Assembly: GCA_016584495.1 (NCBI GenBank)
Contig: WAID01000003.1
Location: forward strand, 6,032,501-6,096,500
Source: Celoporthe dispersa
Taxonomy: Eukaryota; Ascomycota; Sordariomycetes; Diaporthales; Cryphonectriaceae
DNA: 64,000 nucleotides
Direction of reading: 5' to 3'
Every line of letters starts with the position of its first letter. Within the stretch, counting starts at the first letter, position 1. Below, piece by piece: positions 33,972-46,217 of the stretch. The position numbers and the translations under genes are program-made. The notes below the pieces were generated by a model. That model saw only the letters and a program-made list of their open reading frames with translations. It was not told where the DNA came from and ran no database searches.

Positions 33972-35018
33972 CTAGTCGTCTTCTGTAGTGACGGCTGCAT
34001 CAAGCACCTCCACCCTTCCCTGTCCTCTTGTCTCGTCTGCTATGAAATCTGACAAGCCTTTGTATGCTCCTGGCTCGACGAATCCTACCACCTCCCACTC
34101 GCTTCCCAACACGTCCTGTGTCTCCACCTGCTCTATGAAGCCTAGAATCTTGTCCTTGACCGTGCCGGTTGCCTTCTTCTCCCCGTCCTCCTCCACATCT
34201 GCCTCTTCCTCGTTGTCTCCGCCCTTCTTGCCGCCCTTCTTCCCCTTCTTGCCCTTGCCGCCATCCTTAGTTCTTGGTGGCGCGGGAGCCTTGATAGCCT
34301 GCTTCAGCACATTCGTGGCGCATGTAATCCGCAGCCTCATGCGTGCTCTCGCAACCGGGATCGGCTGGTTTGCAATCAGTGCCTTGATGGCCACCAGCGC
34401 CTGGCTCTTTGCGCTCTTGGTCGTCACCACACCCGTCCACACGTGTTCTTTCTCCTTAGCCGGCCGCGGCTTCGCCTCTCCGTCCTCTCCTGCTGTCGGT
34501 GTCCCCGCGCCGCTCGCCGTATTGCTGGCGGGCCCCCTGCTGCCGCCGTGATCCTTGTCGTTCTTGTCCTGATGTGCCTTCTGCGATAGCATGTCCATAG
34601 CCTTCTCGATCATGCCCGTGGTGTAGACCCTCTTGGTGCGCGGGTCGACCAGCTTGCTCGCGACGATGCTGACGACCTCGGCGTGGACGCGCTCGAGCTC
34701 GGCGGTGCGCTCCCTGTCGCCGACCTGGATGTCGCCCTTGTTCAGGATCTCGAGGATAATGTCGTCGCGCCGGACGCCCTTGCCGAAGGCCTTCTCGAGC
34801 TGCGCGTTGGGCGCGGTCGCGCCGCGGGCGACGTCCAGGAAGACATTGGTGATCTGCAGCACGTTGTCGAGGTCCGTTTCCACCCCTTGGCGCCACTCGA
34901 GCACCTTGTTCTTGTAGCAGGCGATCTCGAAGCGCTGCTTGCCCTTCTTGAGGCGCACGAGGCTGACGTTGGTCAGCTTGATCTGGTTCGAGGGCTGGTT
35001 GATCTGGCCGCCGGGCAT
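33972..35018 (-). CDS. sdo1: Ribosome maturation protein Sdo1 (SBDS family)
   Basis: Works with the GTPase Efl1 to release Tif6/eIF6 from pre-60S subunits in the cytoplasm. Single exon, 348 aa. The N-terminal FYSH domain (about 1-100) is clear: NQPSNQIKLTNVSLVRLKK, FEIACYKNKVLEWR and VFLDVARG. The middle helical domain has ILNKGDIQVGDRERT, and the C-terminal domain has IPVARARMRLRI and SEWEVVGFVEPG. It is about 100 residues longer than yeast Sdo1 because of two low-complexity inserts: residues about 148-192 (Gly/Ser/Ala/Lys-rich) and about 244-288 (a Lys/Gly-rich run followed by an acidic Glu/Asp run). Both fall in loops of known SBDS structures as far as the flanking motifs show. Confidence 0.94.
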   Translation of the reverse strand: MPGGQINQPSNQIKLTNVSLVRLKKGKQRFEIACYKNKVLEWRQGVETDLDNVLQITNVFLDVARGATAPNAQLEKAFGKGVRRDDIILEILNKGDIQVGDRERTAELERVHAEVVSIVASKLVDPRTKRVYTTGMIEKAMDMLSQKAHQDKNDKDHGGSRGPASNTASGAGTPTAGEDGEAKPRPAKEKEHVWTGVVTTKSAKSQALVAIKALIANQPIPVARARMRLRITCATNVLKQAIKAPAPPRTKDGGKGKKGKKGGKKGGDNEEEADVEEDGEKKATGTVKDKILGFIEQVETQDVLGSEWEVVGFVEPGAYKGLSDFIADETRGQGRVEVLDAAVTTEDD

Positions 35019-36861
35019 CTTGACGGCTTCCGACCGTTATCTGGTCGTGTGGCCGTTGTGCAGCTGAGCAGAGTGGGAGATGGAGAAAAAGAAGAAGGAA
35101 GAGGAGGATACGGGAAAGAACAAGAAGAAAAAAAAGAGTCGAGCTGGTCTATTCTTCGCAGTTAGTCTTTAAATTGTTTCTTATTTATTTTGCCAAAGCA
35201 AGGATGCGGCAGGGCCTGGGTGGGCGATATGAGCTCATAATTGTTCATTTACTGTGTAGAACTGGTTGTCTCTGGGATTTTTCAAGGGCTTATCTCTTAT
35301 CCGAAGGCCTGACCATCCTCGCTTCAGCCTCGCTCCCGCTCTTAGCCGCATCCTAGGCCTGCGAACCGATGCTGACCATTACAGGCTACAGAAGACTCTA
35401 GAAATAGATGAAGACCATGCAAAGCATGAGGACATGAGGAATGTACTGTAGGCTCTCGGGCAGATGCGTCCCATGCTCGCAGAGACTGGCGTGTGTGAGT
35501 CATGGCGAGTTGTCCCTGGGTGGAGTCTTGTATTTTGGCCTTCAGTGTGCACAGGATATTCCAACTTCCGGCATCAGGTAGGCGGCCTCTCGGCTGCTGT
35601 CTTTTAACATCTCGAGGTCGGTGCAAGTATCTCAGATATATGGAGGCAACCTTCTCAGAAGCAGGGCCCTCCAACCAAAGGGGCCCCGTTCCTATTGATT
35701 ACAGGACGCATGCCACGGGTATCCCATACTTATCTGTATACCATACAACTTGACACTCGGCGAGCCAAAGAACCTTGGGTGGTATCTTTGGCGGAGACTG
35801 TCCGTCACAGGAGCGAGATGTCGGGTGAATAGGTCTTGGTCGGAGAACCCGTTACCTTGTCGCACATGTACCTCAGGTGGGACCCATCTTTCGGACATGA
35901 CTGTCGACCATATCACCAGACCCAGGAGACACTAGCGAGGATACAGCAGGGAGACGTCCCAATAGACCATCGCAACGGAGATCTTCGAGAGACAATTCAC
36001 GTGCTGGAGATGATCCCTGGTCCGTGTGGCCTCTCCTGAGAGGATAGGACAGGGCTATTGGCTATGAGCTGCTTCTGGCTGTGAATGGGCGGCCCCAAGG
36101 CTCTTGAGCTCCAACATACCAGGACTTGGAGGACATGTCTGTGCTGTTGGCCACGTTAGAAATCCTGCGTGGCCAGTTGTTCATGATGGGATAGGAAAGG
36201 GGAATGCACAAGCAGCCTCGTCGAATGCCGTTCCGTCGATGACGCTTATCAGGGTTCTATCAGAGGATCCCGCGTGGGTCGTAGTGTCTTAGCGAGAACC
36301 ACTGAGAAGGTCACACGCGCGATGTCCAGCACACCATCAGGGTTCCCCAGCGGCCCCCTGTGCCCCGGGTGGTAGCAGGCAGTCAGCCAAGGGTACAAAG
36401 CGTCGCAACGCACAGCGCATCAGGCAGTGCAGGGGCCTCGGCAATGCGCTAAACCCATCCCACACCACCCTTGCGTTTCGAGGTGGTTGGTACGGCACAG
36501 CAGGCACAGCAGGCACAGGCAGGTAATCGCAGCGCCGCCCCCCACCCCCCAGCTCCGAGCTACAAAGTACAAGCAGCCACGAGCACCTCTCACCCCTTCA
36601 AACCTTCTCCTCCCCTTCTCTTTCCTCCTTATCCTACCTCTTCTTCTTTCTCCTTCTTAGCATCATCATCTATTCTCCATTCCTTATCCCTCTGAACATC
36701 TTCGAATCACAACGGCGTCGCGACTTGGTTCGTGAGTAGCCGGCACATCCTCTCCCGGGCATCTACTCAGCTTATCAACTGCAGTACGTCAGTGCTCTTG
36801 ATGCTGCTTGTCTGCTCGGTATCACTGCTCGTCATCACATCGCACATTACAACCCATCACC
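35019..36861. other. Divergent upstream region between sdo1 and carboxypeptidase Y
   Basis: About 1.8 kb with no gene recognised. The last ~300 bases are strongly pyrimidine-rich (36590-36690), a probable leader of the carboxypeptidase gene, and include a likely leader intron listed separately. Confidence 0.55.
36732..36784 (+). other. Probable 5' leader intron of carboxypeptidase Y
   Basis: A 53-nt stretch begins GTGAGT and ends with CTGCAG, with a TATCAAC-like branch site close to the acceptor. It lies between the pyrimidine-rich leader and the ATG at 36862. It is predicted from splice consensus only. Confidence 0.4.
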
Positions 36862-38646
36862 ATGAGGATCGCCACCTCCTCGGCTCTGCTGGTCGGGGCG
36901 GCCTCCGCCATCAACTTCCAGCAGGATGCTCAGCAGGTCCTCGGCGGCGGCGCCGACAAGATCAAGGAGGCGGCATCTGGTGCCGTCTCCTCCTGGGCCG
37001 ATAAGGTCAAGGACTACGAGGCTGCCTTTGGGGCCATGACCGATGAGGCCAAGGCCCTGTTCGACGAGATAGAGCTCCTCGTCCCCAACGCCTTCGACTC
37101 TCTGCCCTCCCTGCCCAAACCAAAGAAGCATTCCCGGAGGCCCGACTCTGAGTGGGACTTCGTCATGAAGGGTGCCGATATCCAGAACTTTTGGACCAAG
37201 GCCACCGCCGAGGAGGAGAGCCATCGTGTTGTCGGCGGCGACCTCGAGTCCTACAACCTGCGGACCAAGGCTGTCGACCCCTCAAAGCTCGGCGTCGACA
37301 CCGTCAAGCAGTACAGTGGGTACCTGGATGACGAAGCCAACGACAAGCACCTGTTCTACTGTAAGTCGGCCATCCATTGCTCCCAAGCTCTCGTCTAGAA
37401 AGACTCGCTGACAACCACTTGTTCAGGGTTCTTCGAATCACGCAACGACCCCAAGAACGACCCCGTCGTCCTGTGGCTCAACGGTGGCCCCGGCTGCTCC
37501 TCTCTGACCGGCCTCTTCTTCGAGCTCGGCCCCTCTGCCATCGATGACCAGGTTAAGGTCAAGTACAACCCTAGCTCCTGGAACAGCAACGCGTCCGTTA
37601 TCTTCCTAGACCAGCCTGTCAATGTTGGCTACTCGTATAGCGGCGACTCGGTCAGCGACACCGTTGCTGCCGGCAAGGACGTCTACGCGCTCCTGACGCT
37701 CTTCTTCGAACAATTCCCTCAGTACGCCAAGCAGGATTTCCACATCGCCGGAGAGAGTTATGCCGGACACTACATTCCGGTCTTCACCTCCGAGATTCTG
37801 TCCCATAAGCACCGCAACATCAACCTCAAGTCCGTGCTGATCGGCAACGGCCTGACCGACCCCTACACTCAGTACCCTCACTACCGGCCCATGGCCTGCG
37901 GCGAGGGTGGTTACGACGCTGTGCTCAGCGAGAGTGACTGCCAGTCTATGGACAACGCTCTTCCCCGCTGCCAGTCTATGATCAGCAACTGCTACGAGAG
38001 CAAGAGCTGGTTGAGCTGCGTTCCTGCCTCTATCTACTGTAACAACCAGATCCTCGGCACCTACCAGCAGTCGGGCCGAAACCCCTACGATGTTCGCATT
38101 GACTGCGAAGGAGGCAGTCTCTGCTATCCAGGCCTGGGCAATATCGACAAGTATCTCAACAAGCAGGAGGTTATGGCCGCCCTGGGCGTTGAGACCGTCG
38201 ATAGCTATTCCAGCTGCAACTTCGACATCAACCGGAACTTCCTGTTCAAGGGCGACTGGATGCAGCCTTTCCACCTGTTGGTGCCTGGTATCCTTGAGCA
38301 GATCCCCGTGCTCATCTATGCCGGAGACGCCGACTTCATTTGCAACTGGCTCGGCAACGAGGCCTGGTCCAACGAGCTCGAGTGGCCCGGCCACAAGGAC
38401 TTCAAGAGCACCAAGCTCTCGCCTCTCGAGGCCGACGGCGAGGAGTATGGCAAGGTCAAGTCCTCTGGCAACTTCACCTTCATGCAGATCTACGGTGCCG
38501 GCCACATGGTAAGCAGCCTCCCCGAAGGACTTATCCAAGTAGGAATTGCCACATGCTAACAAACCACCCCTTAGGTCCCGTACGACCAGCCCGGTCCAGC
38601 TCTGGACTTCTTCAACCGCTGGTTGGGCGGCGAGTGGTTCAACTAG
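36862..38646 (+). CDS. cpyA: Vacuolar carboxypeptidase Y (serine carboxypeptidase S10)
   Basis: Vacuolar C-terminal exopeptidase made as a prepro-enzyme. Exons 36862-37360, 37427-38508 and 38575-38646 give 550 aa. Residues 1-17 are a signal peptide. A propeptide of about 110 residues follows, then the mature enzyme starting around KQYSGYLDD. The oxyanion segment WLNGGPGCSS, catalytic Ser277 in GESYAGHY, Asp467 in YAGDADFICNWLGN and His526 in GAGHMVPYDQP are all intact, the last completed across intron 2. Cys-rich segments match the CPY disulphide pattern. It resembles Aspergillus CpyA and yeast Prc1. Confidence 0.96.
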
Positions 38647-40059
38647 AGCAAAGCTTTACGTGTAACACTACAATAGCGAGGCCTCGGTGTCTCTTGTAAT
38701 GGTCATGGAAGACGGTGTTTCCAATGGGTGGTGCTTTCCCATACATTCATCCCTCAGGTGTGATTTTGCGGCCCCAAGATTGGATAGATGGGCGTTGTGT
38801 GATCAGGAGGGTATCGATTTCGAATAAACTCTCTTACCATTGCATTGGTTCGCCTTTGTGACTCACCATCGTATTAAATGCGTTCTAAGCCTTGCTCTCT
38901 CTCTCGTTGTTATGGCAAATACCAATATAGTGAGTATCGTATACTTGCGACCTTAAGGCAAGCGTGACGAAGACCGTTTGTCCCCGATCCAGAGGCACAA
39001 TCATAAGACAAGGCTGGCAGGGTAGCGCGGCGCAGGGAAACAACTGTTGTTGATGGGATATCTTATACATTTATACATAAGACGCTTAGGTCTTGTCTTC
39101 TCTCTGCTGGTACTGGCCGTGCCCACTGGCCCGGATGCATTGCTGGCCCCATCCCATCCATCTCATCCACCGGCAAGCACAACAGCAGAAGCCCTTCTTT
39201 TTCGTCCCTCCTGCCCGTTGTCATGCAGGTATGGTATGGTATCCAGGTATCCAGCAAAGTCTTGTCATGGTCCTCCTCCTTCTCAATGAATAACAACATC
39301 ATACGTCCAAGGATCGAGATCTCCCCGCCAGCCCATCCCGTTCTTGAGTGCCCCTGTGCTGGTCTATCTCAGGATAGAAGAAAAGCGATGCCATCCCGTT
39401 TTCGCCGTTCCGCCCCCTCGTAAGGAAAAGAAAATGCAGCAGGCCCACAAAAAGCCGGCCTTGTTTAGTGCAATATGAAACAGCAACAGACCTTCTGGAA
39501 TCAGATGCGAGTAAAGAAAGCGTAAGAAAGAAGTAGTAGTGCGGTAGGTCATAGGAGGTGGCAAGTTCAGTATTCCCTGATGGCCACCGGCGTACACCTC
39601 TTTTCCCATCAACATTAAGGAAATAATGAGAAACTGAGGAACGCTGGTCGTTTTGTATGTGAACTCTGCCATCAGGGCCAAACAGGGTGTTTGGACGCTC
39701 CAAAGTCTTCTATGCTAGCGCACTGAGTGCACTGCACGCCATCCAGGTGTTCACCGCGCACGAGGCGTCCAAGACGGTCCTGCGGCATCGAAACCTGAAA
39801 GAGAACTAGTGCAATAGTTCTACCCCGTTATTACCCTGCCCACTCCCTCCCTGAGTGCTGGTAAGAGAGCCCGTATCGCGAGATTGTTGTCAGGACTCTA
39901 GCGTGTAAAGCCGGCTATGGCCGACGAGTGTAGCACCTGGCCCTTGGTAGGCTTTTTCGTGCTTTTAGATGAAACTCTTCTCATCTAGGCGACTCGATAA
40001 TAATCATCAAGAGACTGGTAATGAGAGTATTGCTGGTAGGCGTGGGGAAACAAGTATTT
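38647..40059. other. Convergent intergenic region between cpyA and the phosphodiesterase
   Basis: About 1.4 kb holding two 3' ends; no gene recognised. Small frames on both strands lack domain-like content. Confidence 0.55.
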
Positions 40060-42791
40060 TCAGGGCGATTCGGCCGCAGTTTCATACGACTTGTGTCTTC
40101 TGAAGAACTGGAAAGCGTTCATCCTGAAGCGACTTGGGCGCTTCTTGATGGACTTCTCCTGCGCGGAGTTCACCGAGCTAGCAGTCTCGACCTCGAAGAT
40201 TGGCTGACCGTCTGTCTTCGGCTCGGTCAAGCTCTTCGCAGAATCCGGGGCGGAAATGGTAGGTATCGGGTTGCTCCTGGGTCGTTCTATCGACTCTTGG
40301 CTGACAACGCTCGTTCCCTGCGTGCTAGGTGACAGTGGCAGCCTGCCGGTGGTGGCGCTGCTGGCGCAGTCACCGGCTGTTTGGGCAATGCTGCTGCCCT
40401 GTGTGGTCTGGCTGCTGCGCTGTTTGTCCGATCCAAGCGGCCGGTCCTCGTTGACGGGTTCAAACGGGGATGAGATGCCGTTCACGCCTTTGTGGCCGCC
40501 TCTCAGCTCCGGAGTGCTTGCCGACCTGGAAATCGGGTCGGATGGCTGAGTAGATGCGTTTGCCTCCGATGCCACCTCAGGACCGCCCTGTCGGTGACTC
40601 CTCTCCGTCTGTTGCTTCGACAAGGCCTCGGCAACCTTCTGCTGGAACATCTCAAAGTTGGCAGTGAGCTCGCCCACGGTATATCTCATGCTGGGCAGTA
40701 TATCCGCTACTCCTTGGAACAGAGGGAGGGCGAACATGCTCATGAAGTTTAGCTGGGACCTGAACTGAGAAGCTCTTTCGGTCAGGGGTGGTGCCATCAG
40801 CGAGGTAGGGATCTCGAGCTCCTTCTCCATGGAGCGCTGCCTTGCGAACTCATCCGCCAGGATATCCATCCATTGCAAGGCTGTCTCATGTCGACGCGCC
40901 TGTCCCGAGAACGTTAGTCTGCTGCTGCCTTGAGCCCAAGTGAGGTTAACTGTGCACATACCACGTTGCTGATGTCTGCGCATTTGATCAGCAGGGCACA
41001 AGCAAGGGACTTTTGCTCGTCGATCATGCGGCTGTTCCAGCCTTCTGTAGAGTCGTTTGCAGACAGCTTCTCCTTCAGGTCGGCCAGCCTCTTCATGTAG
41101 TCGAAGTGCAGCCCCATGTCCGTGGCCAGGATCGAGCTGATCATGAGGCCGCGCATCTTCCGGTCCTCGAAAGCGGAAGGCCAGTGTCTCCTGAGAATTT
41201 GCGAGAATGCGGCGCAGTGAAAAGATTCCAGCACAGAACGGTCATTGTAGAGCTGAGCGAGAGGCGCGTTGAGGGTTACGAGGAACCCATTGTTCACTCC
41301 AGGATGACCGACGTCATGCCCGATGGCGGTGATCAGCAGTGTTAGCGCCTCGAACGGCATCAGAAGCGCTCCCACGGGTGACTTTGGTTGGTCGTCCTGC
41401 GGCTCGCTGAAGGGGTAGGGCGTGATGGTATTGGTGTGCAGGAGAAAGCTGAAGGTTGCCTGCAGGACATCCACGACGTGTCGGAAATTGTGATACGGCA
41501 CAAAGCTGTTGTATGCGGCACGACAGGCAATGACGAACTGGGTCAATTGATCTGCCAGAGTAGCGGTCAGCACAGTATAAGAGGGATGGGAGCCCACACT
41601 ACATGCAGGCCTTGATGCCCAAAAGGAAAAGAACAGAGAGAGAAAGAAAGAAGAAAAAAAAACACTATAGTAAATCAGCCTCACTTACCAGGAGGGATCC
41701 GCCACTGCCCCAATTCGGGCATGGTAAGAGCGTGACTGAACATGAGGGATGCCGCTACAACGAGCTCGTCATCCGAAAAGTCGTGGGCGCAGAAGTGCCA
41801 TCGGCCGACGGCGTCTGCGATTTCCGCCTGTCTCTCGGCAGAGATGGATATCCTGAAGGTCCCGAGCGAGTTATCCTCGTCATCGTCCAGCCTGCAGATT
41901 CCCCTCATAAGCCCTGACACCATCGCCTCACGGAGATAGGCGAACGGCTTTCCCCCCGTGTCTACACCGACCCAGGACCGCTTCCTGTTTTTCCGCACCT
42001 GCAGCACAGCCTCTCGCTCTCTCGCCGCGGCCTGGCGAGCCTTGTACGCATGGATCTCGAGGTTCTCGATATTTTGTAGTTGGAGCGGCATAGTCATGAC
42101 GTCGACGGCCCCATAGTCAAGGCATGTCCTGACGAGGTCGGGCCTGCTGGAGGGGCTGGGCGAAAAGGACATCACATCACCACCGCCTGTGGTGCCGGAT
42201 ACAAGCTTCGGGCCAACCTGGAGCAGGGTCGGCGGGGAGACGACGGCGATCGGCACAATCAGCTTCATCAGCTTCAGCATATCAGCCTCGGCCACTATCC
42301 TCTGTAACAACCGGAGCCCGTATAGCTCGACGTCGGATATCTGGGACTCCTCGCGCCTCACAGGTGGTAGCGGCGACGGATTCGAATGGGGCGAGGGCGA
42401 CCTGGAGCGAGAGCTAGGCCTCCGCGGCCGCTCGGGGAGCCTCTCGTCATAGGGCACGTCTAATAACACGATGGTCGGGGTATGGTCGATCCTGGAAGCG
42501 TGGTGAAGGGCAGATAGGGTGGCGAGGCAGGACGTGCTGCTCGGGCAGACATGGACTACGCATAGGTAGATTGGAGGTCAGCATCAGTACGCACGCAGGC
42601 ACACGCTAGCAAGGCGATGACCTACCTTGGCCAAAGGTTTCGTTCAGCAGCTGTATGCTGTCCCTGAGGTAGCCGGGCTCGGCAGCAGGCGTGCCGTGGA
42701 TGGCGAGGCCATCGACGAGGTCTGCGTCGACGGGATGACCCTCGTGGGCCTGGCGATGGACGTAGATGACATTGATGTCTGTCCTGTCCAT
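40060..42791 (-). CDS. pdeH: Class I 3',5'-cyclic nucleotide phosphodiesterase (PDE2/PdeH type)
   Basis: High-affinity cAMP phosphodiesterase that lowers protein kinase A signalling; cytosolic. Exons on the minus strand: 42626-42791, 41689-42555, 40962-41551 and 40899-40060, giving 820 aa. The catalytic HD domain holds YHNFRHVVDV (His365, His369), the class signature HDVGHPGVNN (His423, Asp424, His427), and KCADISNVARRHETALQW formed across intron 3. The ~340-residue N-terminus begins with a conserved NVIYVHR strand, resembling a receiver-like fold, and has an Arg/Ser/Pro-rich linker. The last ~180 residues are disordered and end in a basic patch. The ATG at 42791 is the first in frame; upstream the frame stays open only from a TTG. 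It faces a very long gene-free region on its 5' side. Confidence 0.92.
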
Positions 42792-43830
42792 GATGACAAG
42801 GTGCAGGGACCGCGACCAGTCTCGCGACTGGTGCGCCTCTGCCGCGAACGGAACGAGATCTGGGCGAGGGACGACTCCGGCCAGAGGTGTAGAGCCAGCC
42901 CGCTGCGAGGTGTAGGGCGAGACGACCGACAATCGAGCTCGAGCGAAGGTCTCCCAACACTGAGAAGATTGTCGGCACAGGCACCGAGGCTGCGACTACC
43001 TGCAGCGAATGGCGGGCGCGCACACACGAGCTGCCCGGCGATCTCAAGCCCGTGCCGTGCCAAGTTGGTCGGTCGTAGGGGGAGCTGGCGAAGGTAGAAG
43101 CGGCGACGACGGGCAACCACTCTCAGCGAGACATCGAATTGGAAAGGTCAGCAATTTCGAGGACCGTCGCAAAAGACGTGGGGTGTAATTCCGTGATCGT
43201 CGGCCGAAAAGGGGGTTCTGGTTCGCAGAGCTGGTTGTCATAGACTGGGATGGGAATATGGTAGGAAGTATGGGTATCGCGGAGATTGGCGTGGGCGGCA
43301 GTGTAAGAAACGAGGCCGGTCCACACAAAGGCAAAATGGCTGGACTCGGGTCCAAGTAGTAGTAGTCGCACAGAGGAGTCAGTTCTCCGGGACGATAATC
43401 GCGACCATGCACGTAGGCCAGCACAGCGTATCGTGAGGGAGTCCAGATAATTGCAGCCGAGGCCAAATCTGTGACGAAGACTCCGAGTCGCCCGCGTTGG
43501 AGATTTATTCTGGATGAGGCGGTGCCAATGAGAAAGAAGGGAAAAAAAAAGGGGTGGGGGGAGCGAAGGAATGACACGAGGACGAGGATGCGATCGAGTC
43601 CAGCCGAGTCGTGTGGTGAAGCTGCCTCGGAGGAGGGAAGGGGGAGAAAAGAGGCCAGGTCAAGCCTACCAGGTTTGTAGCAGGAACGGCGAAGCTGGAG
43701 TTGCGAGGTAGATAGGCGCGCACAGGTGATCGTGTGCCGTGGTGCTTGGTCGAGCTGGAGATAGTTGGGTGGGGGGTGGGGGTGGGTGGGTGTGTGTCTG
43801 ATAGTATGGTGTCGGTGCTGGTAGTCCTGC

Positions 43831-43833
<3 letters not shown>

Positions 43834-43866
<33 letters not shown>
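43834..43866. repeat. GT microsatellite
   Basis: About 16 perfect GT units followed by a GA-rich stretch; about 1.05 kb upstream of the phosphodiesterase ATG. It could form Z-DNA. Confidence 0.95.
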
Positions 43867-43868
<2 letters not shown>

Positions 43869-44900
43869 AGGGAGAGGGAGGGAGAGAGAGAGCTGTGGTA
43901 GGACAGGTTGTCGACCTCGGTGCCAGGGACGAGGGAAGGAGAAAGTACGAGTGAGGAACCAGGCCCGGGTTCAAGAGTTGAAACGGAAACGGAAAGGGCA
44001 CGAGGAAGGAGGAAACAAGGAGCAGCAGACTCGTGCTGTGTGTGCGCGCGCGCGTGTGTGTGAGTGTGTGGTGCGTGTATGAGAAAGGTGTGTATGTACC
44101 GCAGTTTGGGAATGGATAAGGGACGAGGACAAGGAGATCCTTGGAAGCAGAAGCAGAAGCAAGCAGCAGGCGACGATTGACTGACAACTGACTGACTAAC
44201 TGACAGTGCGTGCGTCTTGAGTTCTGCTCCCGCGCGAGTCCTGGGTAAGTATGTATGGAAACCTGGGACTCGCTCTCTCGACGTCCAAGTCAAAAGTCAG
44301 AGGGCAAGAAAGACAGTGCCCGGGGGGGGGGTGAGCCATTGGTTGACCCAGGCGGCAGTAGTAGTACTCCGTAGACCCAAGTCAGGTCAGTCCCAGACCT
44401 AGACCAAAACCGAGACCAGGACCAAGCAGGTTAGGAAGGTAGTAAACTCGCGGAAGAGCGAGACACACATACACACACTATACACACACACTTTTTCACT
44501 GCAATGGTATACCATGTACACACACCCAACCAGCATAGACAAAAAAAAAAGAAAAAATACATGTACTTGTACTACAGCACACGCATACGCAGATACGGGT
44601 TAGCAGGGTATGGAGACTGTATGTACTGTACTGTACGGATTACTGTAGACGCGCACGCACATCGGACGAGGCGAGGTGAGGCAAGGTTGATTTAGGAAAA
44701 AATGAAAGAAAAAAAGAAAAAAAAAGAGAAAGAAATGGAAAGAAAGAAAAAAAAAATCAAGGGCAAGGGTGAGAAGGGATCAATCAAGGTTAGCAAGGAA
44801 TGGAGGAATAGGATGTACTATAGTACAGTTAGAGAGGCAAGCGACAATTCCGCACACGGACGAGAACAAACAGATAGAGGATAGGGAGGGGGAGAGAGCG

Positions 44901-44926
44901 ACACACACACACACACACGCACACAC
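44901..44926. repeat. AC microsatellite
   Basis: About 12 AC units with one G substitution, preceded by a GA-rich tract. Confidence 0.9.
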
Positions 44927-46184
44927 AGCGACAAGAGGAACAGAGAGGACACACAACTACCTACTAGCAAGCACACCCCAGTCGACCCAGCCCAGGCCAG
45001 CCCCAGCCTGGGGAGAGAGGAGAGAAAAAAGAAAAAAAAAGAAAGAGGGAGCTCGGCCCTGGAACCTGACCGGGAACGGGTGCCCAGGGACGGGGACGGG
45101 GACGGCGGGACTCCTCTCACACCCCTCGCAAGGAACCTTGCCTTCATTTCATTTTCATTTCATTTCATTTCCATCTCATCGCGCCGCATGGCATCGCGGT
45201 GCGGCATGAGCAGGAAGAAGGAAGGATGCAGGTGGGAGGAGCGCAGGGCAGCGACAGGGGGGCCCAGCTGCGAGATGCAAGGGTACCTTGGGCTTGACGA
45301 CAGCTCCTGCAGAGGGTCCTGTACACCTTACCAGTTGGGAAGGAGTGGCCGAGCGCTTGTGATGTGGTACGTACTGTGTGTAATGGTGGGCACTGTACAC
45401 AAGTAGCTCTTTGCCTGCTGTGTCCCGTAATTACCTCCCAGTTCGACCCGCTGGGCGACCCGATCAATGCCCGAGGAGGAACCAGCTGTGCTGTTATGTC
45501 CTGCCGTGGCTATCTCGTCTGTTGACGGTCGAGGCCCTGGGAGATATCTATCCTTCTCTCCGTGTAGGCATCCTCCATCACCCTCGACAGCCTTAATGCA
45601 GCAGGCAGAGGGCCATGTCCCAGTATTATCCATATACATAATGTACGTACAGAGGATCGATGCAGCTACACCCAGAGGTACAAAGCCTGAGGGAATGGGG
45701 ATTTGGGGGGAGGGGGCCACCGGGCGACGAGACACGGCAGATGGATCACTGCGCTGCAACTCCCGCCCCGAATCTGGAGCACCCCATTCGTGCCTTTGTT
45801 CATCCTTCCTCCCACCAACAACGCCGGACTAGTACATGATGGCTGCCGATCCCCTCGGGACCCCCAAAGCGGCGGCAACGGCAGCAGCGAATAACAGTAC
45901 ACCGAGGGGCGAGACACGAGCACACGGCTCGATACCTTGGAGAAAGAAAGAGAAGGAAGAAAAAGAAGAAGAAGAAGGGAGAAAAAGGCAGAGGAGTGCC
46001 AAGGTGAGAGACACGGCACTTACGGCGGTGTGAGACGATGTTTGTGCCCGCGAGGGGACGCCGCCTGGGACAGGGAGGGAGACGTATGAGTTTTGTTGGT
46101 CGCTGACAGCCTTGTTGTGATGATTATGAGATGCTGATCTTGATATCGAGCAAGAGCCGGCGGGGATAGGCAGGGGCAGAGCCT

Positions 46185-46217
46185 GGCACAGCACAGGCAC
46201 AGCACAGGCACAGCACA
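46185..46217. repeat. Three tandem copies of an 11-bp unit (GGCACAGCACA)
   Basis: Three perfect consecutive copies, with partial units on both sides that extend the CACAG pattern. A minisatellite in noncoding sequence. Confidence 0.9.

Noticed and set aside
42792..42932. N-terminal extension of the phosphodiesterase to 42932
   Set aside because: The frame there begins with TTG, not ATG; the ATG at 42791 directly precedes the conserved NVIYVHR block.
43505..44293. 262-codon minus-strand frame upstream of the phosphodiesterase
   Set aside because: Generated by GT, GA and other repeats (Thr-His and Ser-Pro runs); not a credible protein.
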